This document shows, in pieces, positions 55,783 to 64,000 of a stretch of 64,000 bases of DNA. Made by a program: the position numbers and the translations under genes. The notes beneath the pieces are model-generated. The model worked only from the letters and a program-made list of their open reading frames with translations. It did no database searches and was not told the origin of the DNA. This DNA is from Acephala macrosclerotiorum. Lineage: Eukaryota > Ascomycota > Leotiomycetes > Helotiales > Mollisiaceae. Position 1 is the stretch's first letter. Each line of letters opens with the position of its first letter. The DNA is taken from the NCBI GenBank assembly GCA_014904845.1, contig MU119322.1, forward strand, positions 1-64,000. Direction: 5' to 3'.

Positions 55783-57587
55783 ACGATAAGAGATGGAATA
55801 GGATCGATTGGGAGAGAGATGAGTGTGGGATATCAAAGGGAGTTTGTGTGACCATTGGCATTTCCCGGCGGTTATTTTCCCATCTGGTGGCGTGGCAAAC
55901 AACATTTCGATTCTTGGGATTGCATATTTAGGGCTTGAGATTGAAACAAGGTACAAGGCAGAAAGAAAACAAGAAATCCGGATTCTTGGAGTGAGACATG
56001 CAGATTGAGATGTCTTTCCTGCGGGAGATGATTTAGATTCCAGAGATTTTGTGAGATGTAATATCTCAGATTGTGGCGGCTGAGGGCTGCGGATTTGGAT
56101 AATGCATGGACAGGTTTGTGGGGTGAGAGACATGATGGGAGATATCTCAAATTGTGCGAAGGGGGGAGCGCCGCTTGCGGGATAGGCTTGTAGGTTTGTT
56201 AAAGAAGAAAGGATCTAGAATTAGGAATATGCAATGCTATTGGCAATTTTACGAGGGAACTTTTGCTCCACAAAACCATCTTGTGGCTTTCAAAAGCCTC
56301 GATATCCTTCTCGTATACATTTTCAGGCACGTGATATATACATAGGTGCATTGTAGGAAGTACTGGTAAAAGGTTTGTTGTGGTATGAAATGACTACAGA
56401 GTCGAGGCTGCGCTATTTTATTGAACCATCTCGCACATTACGCATCTCCTCCTGCTCTTGTAAAATGTAGATCTGGTGTTTGTGGCACGTGAAACGAGGG
56501 GTACAATGTACGGCATTAAGTATGATCGGATCATCAATACAGATTCTGAAATTTTCTTGGGCTCGAAAACCTCATGTCTACGAGGTTGTCATTCCACTAA
56601 CCTGTGACCTCCAGTCTACCAGTAAGGATCTCTCCTCGAGTGGAGACCCAGAAAACTTAATTGTAAATCCATCAAGAACTTCATACTTCGTCATCGATCT
56701 TGGTGCTCGCAAATTTCCAGCAAGTGTAAAATTGGATTCGAAATGACAAAAGGCGCAGTAAACAAAATCACGCAAAGCGGAGACAAAATCTAACCTTCAG
56801 CGTCGATGTGTATAGTGACCGTTGAAAGCCGAGATGGAGAAGCTCTTGATGATCTTCTTGTCGCACTAATTCAATGATTCTCGCTGAGGAGCGCTATCTT
56901 TCATAATGGTAGGGCTTAGCTCCACCTTGAATCTCATTCCGACGTAGCAGGCAGAAGTCAAGTCCTTGTTTGGACTTCTCGATCAGCTTGTATATCTCAA
57001 ATTGAGCAATATACTCAATTGCAACCAGCACCAACTATAAACAAAACGCTACTTAAAGAACACATTCAGCCCAGGTGATATAACAAATTGTACTTCGCAG
57101 CAGCACTTGCGGCATAACACAATTCGCAATGCTCAACTTGAACAACACCTCTAGCAGAATTCGGCTCCCCAGAAGCCCTTGTATGCCAGCTACAATGCTA
57201 CAGTTGAATGTTCGATCCCGATTTCACTTGAAGAGGGCCCCAAATTCCCTGCCAGCTTGTTGTGGCCCGATCGAGGCCGGAGGCCGAGCTCAATCGAAGG
57301 GACCTTCCAAAAACCGGCCATATCATCACGCGTCATATCGCCAACCCGTCCGTATCCTCACACAGCGTGTCACCTAGAGAATGGGAGCAAATCGAATTCG
57401 CGAGTCGAAGCAGGTATTTTCCATTCCCAACCATAACCCGTGCTATGCCACGAAAACCATTCCAGTATAGTACATGCCTTCGCTGGCACTAGAAGTCCAG
57501 ATTCGATGATCTTGAGTTCGGCTTCTCAAATATGTTCGCGTGGTATCGCCGTCCCAGTTTAATGCACCAATCCCTCCCCAACACCCT
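55783..57587. other. Convergent intergenic region, 1.8 kb, no supported gene
   Basis: Plus-strand frames at 57,129-57,492 overlap in three phases and include a protein-like ...NPSVSSHSVSPREWEQIEF... stretch, perhaps a relic, but nothing can be named. Confidence 0.4.
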
Positions 57588-57963
57588 CTATGCTCCTCCC
57601 ACTAGGATATTGTTCACCGGAATATGTACTGCAGATCGGGGTCAGTCGAAATTGACAGCATGCTTGATTATGACATACTCAGCTTGACCAGGTATCCAAC
57701 AGCGCCCATCACAAGGAATCCGACGCCGACAGCCTGCGAAATCTTAATGAATTCTCGCAAATCAGCTAAAAAGGAGGTCAGCTTATGAGTTCTGAAGATG
57801 CGCCGAGAGTCGAATTGTTGTAATAAAACATCCACAGCGACACACTCTGGGCAAAGGTTTCCAGGAAGGTGTCCTTACGCTTTGTGCATCTGTTCACGAA
57901 CTGTGTGCCTTCCTTGATAAAGTCCCTTGGGATGTCCATGAACTCTTGAAGTTGGTCAGACAT
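57588..57963 (-). CDS. SSS1: Sec61 complex gamma subunit (SSS1/SEC61G)
   Basis: Exons 57,963-57,879, 57,765-57,679 and 57,628-57,588 join in phase to 70 aa, the usual length. It is the small tail-anchored subunit of the ER protein-translocation channel. MSDQLQEFMDIPRDFIKEGTQFVNRCTKPDLREFIKISQ is the amphipathic cytosolic part, with the invariant RCTKPD created across intron 1. AVGVGFLVMGAVGYLVKL is the membrane span. IHIPVNNILVGG is the luminal end, restored by intron 2. Confidence 0.96.
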
Positions 57964-58881
57964 GATGGTGGACTAAGAACGTGAGTGAAGAAGGCTGCGG
58001 ACTGGTGGGAGAAGATTCGAAGGTGGGAATTCGATGTGCTTGCTTGGTTTTATGAAGGAGAAGGGCAAGTTATTGTCTAGGTGCTAGAGATGTGGTCTCT
58101 CCGTAGCTCAAATTATCCTAGGGGTTCAGGCCAGATTGAGGAAGACCGACCGAGCTACGGAACACGGAACAACCTAGTTAATCCGAAAGGCAACTCTAAA
58201 AGCTCCAACTCAACTCATCCTCGACACGACACGACTCGAGAACGACAATCAACGAACCTTACTCCTCTTCTGACAATCATCGAAACAACAAATGCGCGGA
58301 TCCTTAGCTGTGATCTGCCCATTCGATTGACGGATAACGACAATTTGAGTTGGAGTTTTCAGTGCGGCGGACGAGGCTCTGGTTAGGCTGAAAGAAGGGG
58401 GAAGTTGTACCGCGGTCTCCTTTGAAGCCAACCTTTCACTTTTCAAGACACATGTGTTACTATTTTCGAAGCTGAATTTGGGTCTTGTTCTCCTGGGGAT
58501 ACTCACTTCAGAAATTCACATCAAAGGGTTTCCTGTTCGGAACGAATCATTCAAGATTGCAAGCATAGAGCTTCATCTTCCATCTCCATTGTGTCTGCAT
58601 CTGCCAAAGAAGGCTATCAGGCTTGAGCTCAGTTCTAATTGGTTTTAGGAGTGTACGTATTTTGTATATCCCATGTATCTCAGATTTTGCTTGCCGTTCT
58701 TGGGCGTCAATGCCGTCACGGAGTTTGCTCAATGTTTTCCAGCGCTGATACCCCCGTCATTATTTTGCAGACGACCTTCTTGTGCAATAAAAGACAAATA
58801 CAGAATTTTATTCACTTCTAGGGCAAACCAATTTACACACGTCACTTTTATTGTGCTTCAAGCACAACCCTAATAACCACA
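57964..58881. promoter_or_regulatory. Divergent intergenic region between SSS1 and the RRM gene
   Basis: The interval is 918 bp; it must contain both promoters and leaders. Short frames here have no support. Confidence 0.5.
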
Positions 58882-60233
58882 ATGGCTGACGACGAGTTCG
58901 ACATCGACATCTATGGAGATACAAACGCAGAGCCCGAGGTAGATCTTGGAGTCAAGAAAGACGAAGACGAAGAAGGAGACATGAAGATCGATGGAGTCGA
59001 GCCTACCAATGGCCATGCGACCGAGTCAAATGGCCTGAAGCATGAAGAGGAGCAGGATGATGATTATGTTGACATCAAGACCAGCCATGACCATCACGAC
59101 AGCAAGATGCACGTCCAGCAGAAGATCAAGAGCACTGATGAACCTAGTGGAGATGTCCTCAATATTCCGAAACAAGCCCCTCAGCAACAAGGTGTAAAGA
59201 GGAAGGAGGGTTCCGATGATCGTCCAATTGACCCAGGAGCGACCACAGCCATCTTGATCTCAGAGCTACACTGGTGGAACACTGATGATGATATTCGCGG
59301 ATGGGTAAATCAAGCACAAGTTGAGGATGAGTTGAAGGAGATCACTTTCTCCGAGCACAAGGTCAATGGCAAGAGCAAAGGGTAAACTCAAACCTCGAGT
59401 CTAGACCAAGACTTTTACTAACGTGCCCATACAGACAAGCTTATGTCGAATTCTCCTCCCAGCAAGCTGCCACGGCTGCCAAACACAAGATCTCCTCCTT
59501 TGGTGAAGGCCAACAATATGTCAAGAAGCATACTGTCGTCTACTCCAACCCGAATGTCAACCCATTCCGAACATTGCCCAAGGATGCTCCGATTCGCGCT
59601 GGCAAGGAGGGTCCGAGCAATCCAGGTCGTGGTGGCTACAACAACGATCGAGGCAACACCAACGGAAACTTTGGCGGTGGTTTCAGAGGGCGTACACCTG
59701 GCTACAATGCTCGTGGTAGTATGAACAACAATATGAACAATTTCAACCGAAACTTCTCCAATCCTGCGATGGGCAACATGGGCGGTAACTTCAACTCGGG
59801 CATGGGCGGCTTTCCTAATGGGCCTATGGGCAACCAATTTGGGGGTGGCTTCAATAATAGAGGTGGAATGATGGGCAATATGCGAGGCGGTGGTATGAGA
59901 GGCGGTAGAGGAGGTATGAATGGGATGATGGGCGGGATGCCGATGGGAGGAATGCCAATGGGCGGGATGCCGGGAGGTATGGGTGGTATGCCGATGAATA
60001 TGGGTCAAATGGGAGGCGGTATGCCAGGTAAGATATCTCCAAAAACGCTTGTCATGAGACCCAAAATTTGCGTTCAGTAACAATACTAAGATCAAAGGCT
60101 AACAATGATTTCAGGTGCTGGAGGATTCAACGGCATGCCAGGACACTTCAACCCAGCCTTCTTCCAGGGCAATCAAGCTGCCGGTGGGGATTGGCAAAAC
60201 CCTCACGGTGCGAAACGACCACGACCAGAGTAG
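58882..60233 (+). CDS. RRM protein with Gly/Met/Asn-rich tail, CPSF6/CFIm68-like
   Basis: Exons 58,882-59,381, 59,435-60,027 and 60,115-60,233 join in phase to 403 aa. The N-terminal 115 residues are acidic (DDEFDIDIYGD; EEEQDDDYVDI). An RRM follows (TAILISELHWWNTDDDIRGWV as RNP2 and first helix; GQAYVEFSSQQAATAAKHKI as RNP1, formed across intron 1). The tail is low-complexity with GGFNNRG, MRGG and repeated GGMPM units. The WWNTDDD motif and the FDIDIYGD start are those of the cleavage factor Im large subunit CPSF6/CPSF7 family, so a role in mRNA 3'-end processing is likely; nuclear. The C-terminus ends in a basic GAKRPRPE. Confidence 0.88.
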
Positions 60234-60753
60234 CCGACACCTTCAGACTCTCTTCGTAAGCTGCAACTTTCAATATTCTGCTTTTAGAGCAAACCTTCTC
60301 GGGTTCAAAGATATGATGCATTGGGTGGGTTGAATTTGGCGTTGGTTTAATAGTGGAGGTTGTCTCTTTCTCGTTTATGAGATTACGAACAATACTCCTG
60401 CTTGTGTGAAAACATCATCGGGGTTGTACAATAGATGGCGTCTATGCAAAAAGCCTGCATTCTGTTCCTGAATGGAAAACATCCGTCATAAAGTCGCGCT
60501 TTCCATTTCTGCCCAAGGTTCATAATAGTGTTTGGATGGCAGGAGCTTTTCGTTTTGTTCCTTCCTCACTTACACCGGGCTTCTTGAACAGTCATGCCAT
60601 GACAAAGTGTCGTTTCTGCAACTTGTTCTCTTCTTCAGATTCCCAGCACTTATCACGACACGACAGCAGGTTTAGCTCTTCATTGGCTTTTTTTTCGCAT
60701 CTTTCCAACTACATGCTTATAAGAGCTGCATCCATCGCTTAAGCATAGTCATC
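60234..60753. other. Intergenic, 520 bp
   Basis: 3' UTR of the RRM gene and promoter of the CNNM gene; nothing else seen. Confidence 0.45.
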
Positions 60754-63638
60754 ATGATTTCTCACGGCCACTATCCTCACGATTCAACACACTACGCCGA
60801 TAAGAGGTACTATCTCAGCCGCCGTCATGAATCGCCGGTTACCGCCTGGATCAGGAGCGAGGAGAGGAACTATACATACACAGTATATCAAGGTCCAGCA
60901 GCGATTGCGATGGGCGTCCTTGCTGTAAACACCTTGGCTTTCTCTGCTCTTTTAGCAGGCTTGATTCTCGGGCTCTGTAGTGTCAATATGACGCTTGTGG
61001 AGCTTCGAGCAGCAACAGCAACTCCCAAAGAGAGGTAAGGTTGCCCAAGAGTCACTGTCGCGGAAACTGCTGATAATTCACTAGAAAGCAAGCTGCTGCA
61101 GTTGCTAGACTAAAAAAACATCACACTTGGATGCTTTGTAAGTAATTCGGTCTGCAGGGGGAGAGTTTGCTAACACTCGCAGGCTCTTTGATCCTTGTCT
61201 CGGTCGCATTCGGCGAGTCCTTTCCCTTCCTAATTCAAAGCATATATCCCTTCGACCAACTATACGTGGCAATCATTATATCGACCCTCTGTATTGCCCT
61301 CTTCGGCGAGATCCTTCCTCAATATATCGTTCCAAGGCGAGCAATTGCATGGGGATACTACTGTCGACCTATCGTTTGGGGATGTATGTTTCTCACTGCC
61401 ATCATCAGCTATCCGATAGCATGGTGTCTAGACCGCGTTGGTGGACAACGTGATGCGCTGGAATTGTTTACAAATGAGGAGCTTGGAGGGCTTATCCGAC
61501 ACCATGAGAAACGTGAGAAGAATGGCGGTGACCTTGGCCAAGACGCAAGCCGGATCATGCTAGGAGCCCTGAAGCTTGATTCCCGCAAGATTGGCGGAGA
61601 AATCACAGCTGTTCCAGAGCCTGAAAACAGGGAACAAGACCTCGAGAAAGCAGATCTTGTAGTTGTGCAAGGGATGATTGTCAAATGGTCTGCAGTCAAG
61701 GTTATCTGCATTGATGAACGCGTTGATGAGGCTTTGATCAAAAAGGTTCGGAGCTGGTCGTACAGCCGAATACCAGTCATTGGAAACTTAGGAAAAGGCC
61801 GAGAGGGTGAGGACGTACAAGAGTGGACACATGGCACTCAGATCCATGGCTTCCTACACATAAAGGTAAACATGAAGCCATTACAACCGATTGACTTGCT
61901 GATCGTAACTACAGAACCTCCTTGGCCTCAATATCAAGTTTCCTGAGCATCCTGAGAATCCTCTGTTGGTTAAGGATCTACCTATGTACCCCTTGCCCAT
62001 CGTCAGGGAAGATATGTCTGTCTATGAGCTTCTCAATATGTTTCAATCCGGAATGTCGAGGTATGTTCCGACCTTTTGTGAGATGCTATTCATTGCTAAT
62101 TCCTTAGAATGGCTGTTGTTATTCCGAACGACCAGCTCACATGCAGCAAAGGTGCCGTCTGGACAACAACTGAGAGGACGAACGAGCAGACCTTCTTGAA
62201 GCTGGAAAAAGCCCAAGAGCATCGTCAATGGAGTATCGACTACCTCGCCGCCGCAAGAGCAGCTGCTGATAAAGATCCGGATGAGAAACATCAAAACCCT
62301 GGAATCAGATCACCCAGGCCAATTGGTATCGTCACGTTTGAAGACATCATAGATGCGATTCTCCAGAAAACCAGCCGAGACGAGACAGACTTTTACGACC
62401 GACAAACTCTGACACCACCAACCAAGACTAGAAAGGCTGGAGATTTTCCCATAGATATGGCAGCACTTGCTACTGCTCACGCGAAGTCCGACTGCACGGT
62501 TCACCATGCCTCGATAGTGACCATGGGTCCATACGAGCTAGCCAGGAATACTTTGAGAAGACGTAAGGTTACCAACGACAGAACAATTTGTGCCCTTAAC
62601 ACTTCAAACGATGTTGCCAATTCACGCCAATCTGCCCCAGGTGGCCTGGACGGAGCCGACGAGAATAGCTTTGAAGCTGGTGTTGATGAAATCAAGATCA
62701 AGAAAACTCGTGGAGAGTATGCCACTAATTCATTATACACTCAGAACCGTCGAGGTGGCTTCCATGCTGATGAGTCGAGCCACACTGATAAAGGCAATCT
62801 GTTGACAGCGGAGGATATCGCCAAATTGGTCACTTCGTCATCGCCGAAATCTTTCTACGAGTCGAACACGATGAGGAGTCTTCCGTCTCGCAGGGCCGAG
62901 TCAAGGACATTGTCAGACGAGCTGAAACAGACGTTCCGACATGTCAGTGCCGCACCCAAACTACCGACAGTGCGTCGTGTCACTCCGTTCTCAAGAGATA
63001 CTGGTTCAGGCTCTGTAAAGGAAAGCAACACTGGTTCTGTCAAAGATGCCATGGGTTTAGTCATGCCAACGCCTTCAACGTCCACCGCAGGAGGGTCGGG
63101 CATTGGTTGCAGACGCTTCTTCAATCCCAATGCATCTGGGTTCGATGTCACTGAGTCGATGGAAGAGTTCTTCGAGCGCGCCGGCCATACACACGTCCAA
63201 GAGAAGAGCGGTGATACTTTGTCTTTCCACTCCTCATTCGACGAGCAAGGAAATGAAGATGACGAAGATTTAAGCTGCCTCTACGATGCTTTTCCAGTTC
63301 CGCTCAAGCGTGCCACACCAGAGGTCTCTCAACACACCCATCACAGCCTGACCACCATCGAAGAGGTACCAGAGAAGAAATATGATGGTTTCCCCATGGA
63401 GCTCCTGGATGATAACAACAAAGAGAACCGTACTCCAAAGTACATCTCATCAACTCTCCCTCGCACGGGGACAACAGACATTGATATGCTTGAGAGTATA
63501 CGTAAGAAGAGTCCTCATGAAAGGAAAAACAGCTTTTCGTCATCCGACGATAGAGCCTTGTTGCCGAGTCAGCGCAGAGCCTTAAATTGGAACGAGGAGA
63601 GCATCACTGGCATCAGAAGCACTAGCTTATGGTTCTAG
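60754..63638 (+). CDS. CNNM/Mam3-type DUF21-CBS membrane protein, five exons
   Basis: Exons 60,754-61,034, 61,085-61,137, 61,183-61,865, 61,915-62,060 and 62,108-63,638 join in phase to 897 aa. DUF21 region: GPAAIAMGVLAVNTLAFSAL and GLILGLCSVNMTLVEL begin it, followed by SLILVSVAFGESFPFL, YVAIIISTLCIALFGEILPQ and IVWGCMFLTAIISYPIAWCLD. Together these give about four hydrophobic segments. A CBS pair follows (VVVQGMIVKWSAVKVICIDERVDEALIKKVR...YSRIPVIG; PIVREDMSVYELLNMFQSGMSRMAVVI) ending with PIGIVTFEDIIDAIL. The long C-terminal tail (about 450 residues) is Ser/Thr-rich and probably cytosolic. Relatives are linked to Mg/Mn homeostasis (animal CNNM, yeast Mam3) at the plasma or vacuolar membrane; the ion here is not decided. 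Confidence 0.92.
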
Positions 63639-64000
63639 GAGAAGACTGGTGCGTGTCTTTGAGGCCTCATCTGGGATGGTAACTCATTTCAGGAGGGGGT
63701 TATTCGTTATGAATCGCAGAATTATTGTTATTGGGATGTAGCTTAGATCGATAGCTTACCCCACCGGCTCGAGTCGATCAACAAAATACGGAGCTTATTT
63801 GTCTTATAGAAACAGCCCTCAGCTTAGACAGGGCACGAAGTTCCTTTGGTTGGGGATTCAAGGGTTGCTTTGCTTCAACGCTTTTTATTGTTTCTGGTAT
63901 AGTTGTTACAGTCCTTCAACCTTGTATCCTATCAATCGCTCTTTGAAGAAGGTCGCCAATCTGTTTCCACCTTCTGCTCAACGTGTCTCGATGACTTGCC
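63639..64000. other. 3' flank of the CNNM gene to the window end
   Basis: Non-coding by inspection; a neighbouring gene may begin beyond the window. Confidence 0.45.

Noticed and set aside
1..64000. CRISPR arrays, rRNA genes or biosynthetic gene cluster
   Set aside because: No regular repeat-spacer structure, no rRNA motifs and no core synthase, transporter and regulator combination were seen.

Overview
This window looks like a nuclear contig from a filamentous ascomycete (Pezizomycotina; Leotiomycetes is a guess from protein flavour only). The evidence is genes with several short introns of about 45-130 nt, GTAAGT-like donors and CTNAC...YAG acceptors, fungal-type protein families, and a long AT-only block with the signature of repeat-induced point mutation (RIP). 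It falls into two compartments with a sharp border near 16,975.

Compartment 1 (1-16,975) is gene-free and extremely AT-rich, and almost every remaining C is in CpG. Despite the decay it can be read as two nested Ty1/Copia LTR retrotransposons. The outer one is on the minus strand (2,412-16,772, 196-bp LTRs, perfect 5-bp target duplication). The inner one is on the plus strand (3,397-9,689, 229-bp LTRs, near-perfect 5-bp target duplication). The inner element landed inside the RNase H domain of the outer one. Their gag/PR/IN/RT/RH order is still recognisable, and many of the nonsense codons sit where the family has Trp. A 1,919-bp segment is repeated almost perfectly on both sides of a run of ten Ns, which is most simply an unmerged assembly overlap. 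Positions 1-2,406 are the same kind of decayed DNA but could not be assigned.

Compartment 2 (16,975-64,000) is ordinary gene-bearing DNA. In order: a haloacid-dehalogenase pseudogene next to the border whose three nonsense codons all fit CpA>TpA changes; a 1,327-aa protein of unknown function (-); an RBM5/RBM10-like splicing factor (-); molybdopterin synthase large subunit (+); a short-chain dehydrogenase (+); a gene-poor stretch; two divergently oriented C2H2 zinc-finger proteins (- and +); a secreted Ser/Thr-rich protein (-); a prolyl-4-hydroxylase-like 2OG-Fe(II) oxygenase (+); poorly resolved orphans; a roughly 750-bp candidate element with 19-bp perfect terminal inverted repeats; a five-exon single-pass membrane orphan (-); a glutathione S-transferase (+); AIM11 (+); a 595-aa unknown (+); pantothenate kinase (-); a small single-pass protein with dibasic sites (+); Sec61 gamma/SSS1 (-); a CPSF6-like RRM protein (+); and a CNNM/Mam3-type DUF21-CBS membrane protein (+).

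Most of the identified genes are housekeeping, and they do not form a visible biosynthetic cluster. No tRNA, rRNA or CRISPR was seen. Exon coordinates were derived by hand by matching splice consensus to reading phase; each multi-exon model given below closes in frame. The most notable content is the stratified RIP record in the left block and its apparent spill into the flanking gene, rather than a new multi-gene system.
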